Positions 33,402-41,941 of a stretch of DNA of 46,999 nucleotides are shown here, piece by piece (the stretch's first letter is position 1; the number at the start of each line of letters is the position of its first letter). Under the pieces are notes generated by a model. It searched no databases, was not told the origin of the DNA, and saw only the letters and a program-made list of their open reading frames with translations. The position numbers and the translations under genes are program-made. Source of the DNA: JANQLU01 sp964434955 (lineage in GTDB: Bacteria; Planctomycetota; Planctomycetia; Pirellulales; Pirellulaceae). The stretch lies in NCBI GenBank assembly GCA_964434955.1, contig CAYSXI010000015.1, positions 1-46,999 of the forward strand. The letters run 5' to 3'.

Positions 33402-34871
33402 ATGAACTTGCGTGCACTGTTTTTTGGGCTTCTTTTGACGTCGATTTGCGTATCCTCGTGCCTGGCCGACGATTGGCCGGACTGGATGGGTGCCAAACGA
33501 GACGGTGTCTGGCGCGAAAAAGGCATCGTCAAAAAGTTTCCCGAGAATGGATTGAAAACCCTATGGCGAAAACCGGTTGGCATCGGATACACGGGGCCAT
33601 CCGTTTCTGAAGGCAAGGTCTATCTGATGGACTTTGTGGCCGCGCCTCGGGGAACGGACTCGGAGAAAAAGTCCGCCGCGGGCAAAACGCCCTCCGCCCA
33701 GGAATCCGAGCAGGAAAAAGGTGGAGGCAAATCGGAAGGCAAGAAACAGGACAAGAAAAAATCGGCCGCGCCCCAGCTTCGCGGCATCAAGGGAACCGAA
33801 CGCATTTTCTGCCTTTCTGAAAAAACAGGCGAGCTTGTCTGGGAACACAAATATGAATCAACCCTGGCGATTTCCTATCCGAATGGCCCAAGGTGCACGC
33901 CGATCGTCAACGGCGACAAGGTCTACACGCTTGGCGCGATGGGCAAACTGATCTGCTTTCAAAAAGCCGATGGCAAGATCGTTTGGCAAAAAGACCTGAT
34001 GGAAGAATACAAAACCAAGCCACCAATCTGGGGATACGCTTCGCATCCGTTGATTGACGGCGACGTCATGTACTGCACGGTCGGGGGCGACGGGAGCGCG
34101 CTGGTTTGCTTCGACAAAAACACCGGCAAGGAAATCTGGCGATCGCTTACAACGTTCGATATCGGCTACGTTCCGCTGGTGATCCACACAACGATGGACA
34201 CCCGGCAACTCATCATGTGGAATGGCGATGGACTGGTTTCCGTCAATCCGAAAGATGGAAAGAAAAACTGGGACATCAATTTACGTGAATCGAATCCACA
34301 GGCTCAGGCGATCAACATCGCGATGCCACGATTTATCGGCAGTCAAATGTTGATTACCGATTACTACCTTGGTTCGATGATGATCGACCTGGGTTCGAAC
34401 GGAGACAAACATGACGTCGTTTGGCGAACAACCAAAAAGGATCTTCGTGCGGGCGAAATCATGAATTCATTGATGATGACTCCCTACATCAAAGACGGAC
34501 ACGCCTACGGCGTTGGTGTCAATGGACGGGGCGGCGGTCACTTGATGTGCGTCAACCTGAAAGACGGCAAGAAGGTCTGGTCGGAAACGACATCGTTGGG
34601 CAAAGGTCGTTTGACCTTCGCGAGCCTGTTCATTGTTGAACATGGCGATCGATGTTTCCTTTGCAACGACCAGGGCGAGTTGATCATTGCCAAATTGACC
34701 CCCGACGGATACGAAGAAATTTCGAGAGCGAAAATGCTTGACCCGACTCACAACGCTCGTGGTCGGACGGTTGTATGGAGCCATCCGGCTTTTGCCAACG
34801 GACGCATTTACGCAAGAAACGATAAAGAAATCGTATGCATCGACCTTCGCGAAGAAGCATATAAGAAGTAG
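33402..34871 (+). CDS. Exported PQQ-like beta-propeller protein with Lys-rich insert
   Basis: A 489-residue protein with a signal peptide (about 1-21, ending SSCLA). Beta-propeller blades follow, with repeats like KVYLMDF, KVYTLGAMGKLICFQKADGK and MYCTVGGDGSALVCFDKNTG. These are the tryptophan-docking strands of the PQQ/BamB-like fold. No complete quinoprotein dehydrogenase active site is evident, so it is more likely a binding protein than an alcohol dehydrogenase. A highly charged insert rich in Lys/Glu/Ser (about 85-125) interrupts the first blades. It is followed after 27 bp by a Gfo/Idh/MocA gene in the same direction, so the two are likely one operon. Confidence 0.86.
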   Translation: MNLRALFFGLLLTSICVSSCLADDWPDWMGAKRDGVWREKGIVKKFPENGLKTLWRKPVGIGYTGPSVSEGKVYLMDFVAAPRGTDSEKKSAAGKTPSAQESEQEKGGGKSEGKKQDKKKSAAPQLRGIKGTERIFCLSEKTGELVWEHKYESTLAISYPNGPRCTPIVNGDKVYTLGAMGKLICFQKADGKIVWQKDLMEEYKTKPPIWGYASHPLIDGDVMYCTVGGDGSALVCFDKNTGKEIWRSLTTFDIGYVPLVIHTTMDTRQLIMWNGDGLVSVNPKDGKKNWDINLRESNPQAQAINIAMPRFIGSQMLITDYYLGSMMIDLGSNGDKHDVVWRTTKKDLRAGEIMNSLMMTPYIKDGHAYGVGVNGRGGGHLMCVNLKDGKKVWSETTSLGKGRLTFASLFIVEHGDRCFLCNDQGELIIAKLTPDGYEEISRAKMLDPTHNARGRTVVWSHPAFANGRIYARNDKEIVCIDLREEAYKK

Positions 34872-34898
34872 TGAAGTCATTTAAGGAAAAAGAAAAGC

Positions 34899-36095
34899 AT
34901 GGGAACGAACGACCCTTTGAATCGAAAACTTCGCATGGCATTGGTTGGCGGCGGCCAAGGATCATTTATTGGCCGTGTTCATGCCACCGCGGCCGTACTC
35001 GACAATCGCGCTGCCTTGGTGGCGGGAGCCTTATCGTCGAACCCGGAGCGAGCGAAAGCTTCAGCGCCAGACTACGACATCGCGGAAAGTCGCGCTTACG
35101 AATCCTATCAGCAGCTGCTCGAACAAGAAGCGGCGCTGCCGGAAGACGAGCGAATTGATTTCGTTTCGGTCGCAACGCCCAACCACACCCATTTTGAAAT
35201 TGCCAAGGCGGCAGTCGAGGCGGGGTTCAATGTCATTTGTGACAAGCCGCTGACGTTTGATCTTGCTCAAGCCGAACAGCTTCGTGAAACCGTCAATCAA
35301 TCGGATGTCGTATTCGCGGTGACTCACAACTACACCGGCTACCCGTTAGTGCGCCAGGCACGCGAGATGATTCTCGGCGGTGAGTTTGGCGAAATCAACG
35401 CGATTCGAGCGTTCTATATCCAGGGCTGGTTGCGGACGCGATTGGAATCGGAAGACCAGAAACAAGCAGCCTGGCGTACCGATCCCACGCGCAGTGGCGC
35501 CGCGGGCTGCTTTGGTGATATCGCGACGCACGCTTACAACCTGGCTCGATACATGACGGGTCTCATGCCTGCGGAGATCAGTTGCCAACTTCGAACCTTT
35601 GAAGACGGGCGTGCCCTGGATGACTACGGTACCGCAATGATCAAGTTCGAAAACGGCGGGCTCGGTTCCGTCACGGCTTCGCAAATCAGTCACGGCCGCG
35701 AAAACGATCTTTTTATTGAGATCGACGGAACGAAAAAGTCGCTCGTTTGGCGCCAGGAAAATCCGAACGAGATGATCGTCCGTGAAAACGGCAAGCCGCA
35801 TCAAATCTATACGCGCGATCCGAATGCGCCCTTTATGAACGAAAGTGGGGCGACGGCCTGTCGTTTGCCCAGCGGGCATCCCGAAGCATTTTTCGAAGCG
35901 TTCGCCAACGTTTATCGAAGTGCGTACGATGCGATGTCATTGCGAGCCAGTGGAAGCGCTTTCGAGAAGACGGACACGGTCTACCCGAATGTTCACGATG
36001 GCGTCGAGGGGATGTACTTCATTCAGCAATGCGTCGACAGTAGCGCACAGAACGGTGCCTGGTTGCCGATGCGGCACGAGGCTTCCCGCCGATAA
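34899..36095 (+). CDS. Gfo/Idh/MocA family oxidoreductase, cytoplasmic
   Basis: A 398-residue protein without a signal peptide. The NAD(P)-binding loop is VGGGQGSFIG (12-21), followed by ATPNHTHFEIAK and the family CDKPLTFD motif, a DKP variant of the usual EKP. A substrate-domain helix carries GCFGDIATHAYNL, the likely catalytic region with Asp/His. The family oxidises sugars or inositol-like compounds. An AAGGA element lies 11 bases upstream of the ATG. It is 27 bp behind the PQQ-like protein. The substrate is unknown, though the pairing suggests a carbohydrate-derived one. Confidence 0.9.
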   Translation: MGTNDPLNRKLRMALVGGGQGSFIGRVHATAAVLDNRAALVAGALSSNPERAKASAPDYDIAESRAYESYQQLLEQEAALPEDERIDFVSVATPNHTHFEIAKAAVEAGFNVICDKPLTFDLAQAEQLRETVNQSDVVFAVTHNYTGYPLVRQAREMILGGEFGEINAIRAFYIQGWLRTRLESEDQKQAAWRTDPTRSGAAGCFGDIATHAYNLARYMTGLMPAEISCQLRTFEDGRALDDYGTAMIKFENGGLGSVTASQISHGRENDLFIEIDGTKKSLVWRQENPNEMIVRENGKPHQIYTRDPNAPFMNESGATACRLPSGHPEAFFEAFANVYRSAYDAMSLRASGSAFEKTDTVYPNVHDGVEGMYFIQQCVDSSAQNGAWLPMRHEASRR

Positions 36096-36304
36096 GTGAG
36101 CCACCGAGGGTCGCGAAGTGTCCGAACACCGACGGATTGACCGTTTGCTCGGCCAATTTTGTCCCAATTTGGCAAGAGTTCGAAAAATTCGGGGAACTTG
36201 GCGGCTACAACAGGGTAGTCGCTTTTCCTAAAATAGGATGATTCGTAGTTGTCGAAAAACTGGCCCCTCCGGGCTAGGTGCTTATATCGGAGTTTGGATT
36301 AAGA

Positions 36305-37363
36305 ATGTCTGAGAATTCATTGCTGGCGCAGGAATTGGGAATCGGGAACATCCTTCTGATTGGAGGATCGATTGTTGTCATTCTCGCGTTGTTGATATTC
36401 TTTGGGATTTTCATCTCGTACTTTCGCTGGTGGATCCAATCGGTTCTCACGGGCGCGGGCGTATCATTCTTTGATCTTCTTGGAATGACTTTTCGAAAGG
36501 TTCGCGCCAGTGTCATCGTTCCAAGCAAAATCATGGCCGTTCAAGCGGGCTTGAAAGAAACGGAAATGACGACGAGCGCCTTGGAGGCGCATTACCTTGC
36601 GGGCGGGAATGTCCCGATGGTGATCCGATCTTTGATTGCCGCAAACAAGGCGAAGACGATTCAACTGAGTTTCCGCGAAGCTGCCGCGATCGATCTCGCG
36701 GGACGAAATGTTTTGGAAGCGGTTCAAACCAGTGTTTATCCGCGCGTGATCGACTGTCCGGCCAAAGGCGCCGCGCGACGATCGCTGGATGCCGTGGCGA
36801 AAGATGGAATTCAATTGAAAGTGAAAGCTCGTGTTACGGTTCGTTCGAACTTGCAACAGTTGATCGGTGGTGCGACGGAAGAGACCATTATCGCGCGGGT
36901 GGGTGAAGGGATTGTCAGTGCAATTGGTTCTGCCGAGAATCACAAAGTCGTTTTGGAAAATCCGGACATGATTTCCAAAGCGGTACTATCCCGGCGGCTG
37001 GACTCGCAAACGGCCTACGAAATTGTTTCCATCGATATTGCCGATATTGATGTGGGCGAGAACATTGGTGCTCGACTGAAAGCCGACCAGGCGGAAGCTG
37101 ATACCCGTGTTGCCCGAGCCCGCGCCGAAGGCCGAAGAGCGATGGCAGTCGCGCAAGAGCAAGAAAACCATGCGGCGATCGAAGAGAGCCGGGCGAAATT
37201 GGTTGAAGCCGAAGCCGATGTTCCTGCGGCGATGGCCGACAGCTTCCGGTCCGGAAAGCTTGGCATTCTTGATTATTACAAGCTGCGTAATGTGCAAGCG
37301 GATACCGATATGCGGAAATCGATTTCAACGGTCTCCAACGACAAACCGGTCGGGCAGTCCTAA
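36305..37363 (+). CDS. floA: Flotillin-like protein FloA
   Basis: A 352-residue protein with a membrane-inserted N terminus (about 12-36, GNILLIGGSIVVILALLIFF). The UPF0365/FloA core follows (FRKVRASVIVPSKIMAVQAG, ITATDLEAHYLAGG-like region) and then the coiled, Ala/Glu-rich C-terminal half (about 255-310, QAEADTRVARARAEGRRAM). Family role: scaffolds functional membrane microdomains, with no signal peptide. The ATG at 36305 is preferred; an in-frame GTG at 36278 is possible but would add nine unlike residues. It is followed after 62 bp by a Pro/Gln-rich protein, probably in one transcript ending at the hairpin near 37977. Confidence 0.94.
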   Translation: MSENSLLAQELGIGNILLIGGSIVVILALLIFFGIFISYFRWWIQSVLTGAGVSFFDLLGMTFRKVRASVIVPSKIMAVQAGLKETEMTTSALEAHYLAGGNVPMVIRSLIAANKAKTIQLSFREAAAIDLAGRNVLEAVQTSVYPRVIDCPAKGAARRSLDAVAKDGIQLKVKARVTVRSNLQQLIGGATEETIIARVGEGIVSAIGSAENHKVVLENPDMISKAVLSRRLDSQTAYEIVSIDIADIDVGENIGARLKADQAEADTRVARARAEGRRAMAVAQEQENHAAIEESRAKLVEAEADVPAAMADSFRSGKLGILDYYKLRNVQADTDMRKSISTVSNDKPVGQS

Positions 37364-37425
37364 TGTTACCGTGTTAAACATCTGGCAGGCGTCCAATCAA
37401 TCCGTTTGAGTAGTGTCAGGCAACG

Positions 37426-37941
37426 ATGGCAAAAAATATTGAAGAGTTTCTGAAGCAGGCAGCCGCGCGAAAGCAGCAGCAGGGTCCTGGTCCGCAGCAA
37501 CCGCCTCAGCCTCAGCAGCCCATCATCCAACCACCACCGGAACCACCGCCTCGGCGGCTGGAGCCTGAAGTCGTCGAAATCGTGGACGACATTCAGGTCG
37601 TGGAGCCGGTTCAATCTTCGGTTGGGAGCCATGTCCAATCCCATCTCGATACCAGCGATATTCGGCAACACGCCCAACAGCTGGGTTCGGGAGTCGAGGC
37701 AAAAAGTAAACTACAAGAGCAACGGCTTCAGAATAAGTTTGACCAGCAAGTGGGGCACCTCGGTGCCGATGCCATTGCGGATCGCGGTGAAGTATCCGCC
37801 GAAACGACAAAAGCCTACGATTCGCACTCTTCGCCGGAGCGAGCTTCGAAGCTTGCAGAGATGTTTCGCAATCCGCAAAACATTCAGCAGGCCATCTTGT
37901 TAAAAGAGATCATTGATCGTCCGAATTTTGATGACGATTAG
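37426..37941 (+). CDS. Pro/Gln-rich protein encoded next to FloA
   Basis: A 171-residue soluble protein, not recognised as a named family. Residues 1-16 are helical and basic (MAKNIEEFLKQAAARK), residues 17-45 are nearly all Pro and Gln, and residues 46-60 are acidic (EPEVVEIVDDIQVVE). The C-terminal half is helical, ending AEMFRNPQNIQQAILLKEII (about residues 145-164). It has no signal or membrane helix. Its position directly after floA, before a terminator, suggests a FloA partner or cytoplasmic adaptor; this is context only. The call as a real gene is good because its frame and end fit the operon. Confidence 0.75.
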   Translation: MAKNIEEFLKQAAARKQQQGPGPQQPPQPQQPIIQPPPEPPPRRLEPEVVEIVDDIQVVEPVQSSVGSHVQSHLDTSDIRQHAQQLGSGVEAKSKLQEQRLQNKFDQQVGHLGADAIADRGEVSAETTKAYDSHSSPERASKLAEMFRNPQNIQQAILLKEIIDRPNFDDD

Positions 37942-37976
37942 CCGAAAATCACTTGAATGAGTGCTCCGGTTTTCCG

Positions 37977-37998
37977 CCTCGTTACGAGGTTCTTTTTT
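37977..37998 (+). terminator. Intrinsic terminator after the floA operon
   Basis: CCTCG (37977-37981), loop TTA, CGAGG (37985-37989), then TTCTTTTTT (37990-37998). The short stem with a long T run, 35 bp after the stop, is a convincing plus-strand terminator. Confidence 0.75.
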
Positions 37999-38078
37999 CG
38001 CGCCCTTGTCGAGTTATGCCCCAACTTCTACCGTGAAGTCTGTGGCAAATTCATTCGGTATCAAACATAGGTTTCAAA

Positions 38079-38987
38079 TTGAGTATCAATCCGGAAACAA
38101 CCCGCATCGGCTGGATCGGAACTGGGGTGATGGGGCATAGCATGTGCCAACATTTACTATCGGCCGGCTATCGAGTTACAGCTTACAACCGCACCCGCAG
38201 CAAAGCGGAATCACTGCAGGGGGCTGAAATCGTTGATACTCCGGCGGCCGTCGCATCTCAGAGCGATGTGATTTTTACGATCGTGGGTTACCCGCACGAC
38301 GTTCGTTCGGTTTATCTATCGGACGACGGAATCCTTGCCAATGCTGCCGAAGGTTCAATCGTGGTCGACATGACCACGAGCCAGCCCGGTTTGGCGATCG
38401 AGATTCACGAGGCGGCCGCGCGAAAAAGCATCGCGGCAATCGATGCGCCGGTTTCGGGCGGCGACGTCGGGGCTCGGAATGGAACCCTTTCGATCATGAT
38501 CGGAGGGGACCGCGAAACAGTCGACCGGATGCAACCAATTTTTGACATCCTCGGCAAAACCATCGTCTATCAAGGGCCTGCCGGAAGCGGCCAACATACC
38601 AAGATGGTCAACCAAACGCTGATCGCAACAAACATGATTGGCGTTTGCGAAGCCTTGATCTACGCCTGGAAGGCCGGGCTTGATCTGGAGACCGTTTTAA
38701 AATCGGTCGGCAGCGGCGCGGCCGGCAGTTGGTCTTTAAGCAATCTGGGTCCGCGGATCATTGCCAATGATTTTGAACCCGGTTTTTTTGTGGAACACTT
38801 TATCAAGGACATGGGAATCGCTTTGGAAGAAGCTCGCCGAATGGATCTTTCGATGCCCGGACTCGCCATGGCTTATCAGCTTTACGTGGCCCTGGCTGCC
38901 CAAGGCGGAAAGCGAAATGGGACTCAGGCCCTTCAGATTGCGTTGGCCAAGATGTCGAACATCGACTGGGAAAATCGCGAAGTGTGA
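38079..38987 (+). CDS. Beta-hydroxyacid dehydrogenase (3-hydroxyisobutyrate dehydrogenase-like)
   Basis: A 302-residue NAD(P)-dependent oxidoreductase starting at TTG (38079), with an AGG element ten bases before it; no ATG or GTG is placed better. The Rossmann loop IGWIGTGVMG (10-19) leads into NRTRSKAE. The substrate-binding signature DAPVSGGDVGARNGTLSIM (122-140) follows, and the catalytic lysine is in GSGQHTKMVNQ (K175). These define the 3-hydroxyisobutyrate / tartronate-semialdehyde / glyoxylate reductase group, and the actual substrate is not resolved. It lies six bp before sufS in the same direction, so they may be cotranscribed. Confidence 0.9.
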   Translation: MSINPETTRIGWIGTGVMGHSMCQHLLSAGYRVTAYNRTRSKAESLQGAEIVDTPAAVASQSDVIFTIVGYPHDVRSVYLSDDGILANAAEGSIVVDMTTSQPGLAIEIHEAAARKSIAAIDAPVSGGDVGARNGTLSIMIGGDRETVDRMQPIFDILGKTIVYQGPAGSGQHTKMVNQTLIATNMIGVCEALIYAWKAGLDLETVLKSVGSGAAGSWSLSNLGPRIIANDFEPGFFVEHFIKDMGIALEEARRMDLSMPGLAMAYQLYVALAAQGGKRNGTQALQIALAKMSNIDWENREV

Positions 38988-38993
38988 AATGCC

Positions 38994-40271
38994 ATGACTG
39001 AAACCTCCACCTCCAATTCTTCGAACCTTGATCTTGATCAGATTCGCCAGGACTTTCCGGTACTGAACCAGACGATTCACAAGGACCGACCGCTGGTCTA
39101 TTTCGATAACGGCGCCTCGACCCAGCGGCCCACGTCCGTGATTGAAGCACTTCGCCGCGTCTACGAACAATCGTACTCGAACGTACATCGTGGAATACAC
39201 TGGTTGAGTGAACAGAGCACGATCCAGTATGAAGAAAGCCGGGCCAAGATCGCAGAGTTTATCGACGCCGCCAACGATCGCGAAGTCATTTTCACTTCGG
39301 GCACCACGCTTTCGACCAACCTGGTCGCGCGTTGCCTTGGAGACTCAAATGACCCAACGCTTCGAATCGGCGAGGGCGACGAAATCCTTTTGACGGAGAT
39401 GGAGCACCATTCCAATATCATTCCCTGGCAACAACTGGCCGAACGGACCGGTGCCAAGGTACGGTTTGTCGACGTGAATGATGATGGATTTCTCGATCAG
39501 GATTCGCTAAACGAATGTCTTAACCCGAAGACCCGGATCTTTGCGTTTGCGGCAGTGTCGAATGTGCTGGGCACGATCAATCCAGTCAAGCAGTTGGTTC
39601 AACAGGCGCAAGAAGTTGGCGCGATGACCTTTGTCGATGCCGCCCAACATGTACCCCACGAACCGACAAGTGTTCGCGAATGGGGCGCGGACTTCATGAC
39701 CTTTAGTGCTCACAAGATGTTGGGCCCAAGCGGATTGGGGATTTTGCACGGCCGGATGGAACTGCTAGAAAAAATGCCGGCCTTCCTCGGCGGCGGCAGC
39801 ATGATCAGCAAGGTCACCAAAGAAGGCTACGTTGAAGGATTGATTCCAGCACGATTCGAGGCCGGGACACCGCCAATTGCGCAGGCAATCTCGTTTCGAG
39901 CCGCACTGGAGTACTTGGAATCCGTTGGGCTCAATGAAATCAAGCAGCACGAATGGCAACTTTCTCAGTTGGCAATGGAACAGCTGTTGAAAATCGACGG
40001 ACTTCGAATCCTGGGGCCACCGCAAGGTGGCGATCACACGCGTGCGGGAATCGTCAGCTTCGTGATCGATGGCTGCAGCCCTCAGGACATTTCACTCCTG
40101 GTTGACCGACAAGGATTTGCGATCCGGGCCGGGCATCATTGTGCGATGCCGCTTCATGAAAGGTATGGACTTGCTGCAAGTTGTCGCGCGAGTTTCTACC
40201 TTTACAACACAGCGGAAGAAGTGGTGGCTTTTGCGGAAGCATTGAAAAAAGTTGTCGATAAGATTCGTTAA
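38994..40271 (+). CDS. sufS: SufS-type cysteine desulfurase
   Basis: A 425-residue class V aminotransferase-fold enzyme (group II desulfurase). The PLP lysine is K241 in FSAHKMLGPSG. EMEHHSN (135-141) and VDAAQHV (214-220) position PLP. The persulfide-forming cysteine is C383 in RAGHHCAMP, and the family end YGLAASCRASFYLYN is intact. It releases sulfur from cysteine for iron-sulfur cluster assembly. It carries the SufS signature, not the longer NifS/IscS active-site loop. No sufB, sufC, sufD or sufU is next to it; the neighbours are a hydroxyacid dehydrogenase and a condensation-type enzyme. Confidence 0.92.
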   Translation: MTETSTSNSSNLDLDQIRQDFPVLNQTIHKDRPLVYFDNGASTQRPTSVIEALRRVYEQSYSNVHRGIHWLSEQSTIQYEESRAKIAEFIDAANDREVIFTSGTTLSTNLVARCLGDSNDPTLRIGEGDEILLTEMEHHSNIIPWQQLAERTGAKVRFVDVNDDGFLDQDSLNECLNPKTRIFAFAAVSNVLGTINPVKQLVQQAQEVGAMTFVDAAQHVPHEPTSVREWGADFMTFSAHKMLGPSGLGILHGRMELLEKMPAFLGGGSMISKVTKEGYVEGLIPARFEAGTPPIAQAISFRAALEYLESVGLNEIKQHEWQLSQLAMEQLLKIDGLRILGPPQGGDHTRAGIVSFVIDGCSPQDISLLVDRQGFAIRAGHHCAMPLHERYGLAASCRASFYLYNTAEEVVAFAEALKKVVDKIR

Positions 40272-40401
40272 GATGCGTCGAACCGTTCATGATATTTGGT
40301 AAAAATTGGGCGTTTACCTCCCAGGATTGAATGTCTCGGTGGGTCGGGACTTGTTGGTGGTCCATTCTCTGTTAACTTGATGCGTCCGGAGACAGATTGA
40401 C

Positions 40402-41817
40402 GTGCCGCAGACCAAATACACGCTTGCCGACTTATCCTTGCCAGATATGGATGAAGCCTACTCGCGCATGCGCCTGTTTCCGCTTTATCTTTGCCCGTTC
40501 GAGTTGTTTCAATACCACGACTCGACCGACGACTACCCGATGACCTTTGTGCTCAACAATGACGTAGCGGGGCAGGTTCAGCGAGAAGAGTTTGAGATGG
40601 CCGTCGACGGCGCGTTGGACCGCCATCGGCTGCTTCGCTGCTCCATTGAACCAGGCAAGAAAGGCCGCCTGAGTTGGAAGTATCGAAAGGAACTTCCCGT
40701 CAAAATTCGTTGGCAAAAGGAGGGCGAGCCGCTCGATTGCCCGGAAGGCGTTCGGTTCCATCCGACAGAGGAAGCCCGAATTCGGATCTGGATTCATCAG
40801 GGCGAAACCGAGGCCACGCTCACCGTTTACTTTGACCATGTTGCTTGTGACGGAGTCGGAGCCCAGATGTTTATCGGGGACATGTGGGCCATTTATTCGA
40901 ACCTTGTTTCGGGCCCTGGAACGGCAGAACTCGTCGACCTGGATCCAACGCTATTGAAAAACCGGGGTTATCGGCAACGTTATTTTGGAACCTCCGAAAC
41001 CGAGGTGGTTAATCGGGCCGTTGCTTACAAGTATCTATTCAAGCATGGGATTCTTGGTTGTCAGCCACTGGCAGCGCCGCGCAAATCGAATCCAAGCGAA
41101 GGCGAGATTCCCCTGTTTGGAATCAAGAAGCGAGTTACAACCAAAGACGAATACAAGGTAATTCGTGATGCGGCCGTTCGTCACGGCGTGACGGTCAACG
41201 ATCTCCTGGCGGCCGAAACGTTCATGATGATTCGCGACTGGAATCAAAAATACCGAAAGCCATCCATTGGACCGCGTCGAAAGTACAAGATTCTAATGCC
41301 GACCAACTTGCGCGGCAGAGTCGATCAGTTTCAACCGGCCGCCAACATGGCCAGCTACAATTTTCTTGCCCGTCCCGAATCGGACTGCAAGGATCGAGTT
41401 TCCTTGTTAAAGACGATTCGGGAAGAAACCCGGGATATCAAAAACAACAATCTCGGGACCGAATTTATCGAAATGGCCAGTCGAGCCGCTCACGCGCCCT
41501 GGGCAATGAAGTTGGCAACGAAACGTCGCCGCAGTTTGGGCACGGTGGTGCTCACGAATATTGCTGATCCGACCCGGCGTTACATCTCGAAACTTCCGCG
41601 TCGCAAAGGCGCCGTGTTGCCGGGCAATCTTGAGCTGTTACGCTGCTACGGCGTGCCACCGCTTCGTGACAAAACGTATTCCGTGGTTTCCATTTCGACT
41701 TATTTGCGGGAACTGACAGTCGCTATCCGCTGTGACCCATTTCTTTTTGACGAAGCTCACACCGAAGAAATGCTTGAAATATTTATGGACGGTCTGAAAA
41801 ACTGGGCCGATCTTTAG
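40402..41817 (+). CDS. Stand-alone condensation / CAT-fold acyltransferase-like protein
   Basis: A 471-residue protein starting at GTG with GGAG about ten bases upstream. The active-site motif HVACDG (146-151) is the HxxxDG of NRPS condensation domains, chloramphenicol acetyltransferase and related acyltransferases. Later segments (KILMPTNLRG and MASYNF, then VVLTNIADP) correspond to the second half of that two-lobed fold. It has no carrier or adenylation domain and no membrane helix. It may join an acyl group to an alcohol or amine; substrates are unknown. It stands alone on the plus strand, 130 bp after sufS, with no obvious biosynthetic cluster. Confidence 0.78.
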   Translation: MPQTKYTLADLSLPDMDEAYSRMRLFPLYLCPFELFQYHDSTDDYPMTFVLNNDVAGQVQREEFEMAVDGALDRHRLLRCSIEPGKKGRLSWKYRKELPVKIRWQKEGEPLDCPEGVRFHPTEEARIRIWIHQGETEATLTVYFDHVACDGVGAQMFIGDMWAIYSNLVSGPGTAELVDLDPTLLKNRGYRQRYFGTSETEVVNRAVAYKYLFKHGILGCQPLAAPRKSNPSEGEIPLFGIKKRVTTKDEYKVIRDAAVRHGVTVNDLLAAETFMMIRDWNQKYRKPSIGPRRKYKILMPTNLRGRVDQFQPAANMASYNFLARPESDCKDRVSLLKTIREETRDIKNNNLGTEFIEMASRAAHAPWAMKLATKRRRSLGTVVLTNIADPTRRYISKLPRRKGAVLPGNLELLRCYGVPPLRDKTYSVVSISTYLRELTVAIRCDPFLFDEAHTEEMLEIFMDGLKNWADL

Positions 41818-41941
41818 ACTTTGAGACTGAAAGACTTCTTTCATCATCTTCCCGGGCATTCGCCCGAGACAAATTGCCGGGGTTTCTGCCAACTCGATAT
41901 GTTAGAATTGGGTTGGATAGAAAACCTTACCGAATGAAACC

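Noticed and set aside
41855..41868. CGGGC/GCCCG hairpin after the condensation-type gene
   Set aside because: No T tract follows and the stem is only five bases.
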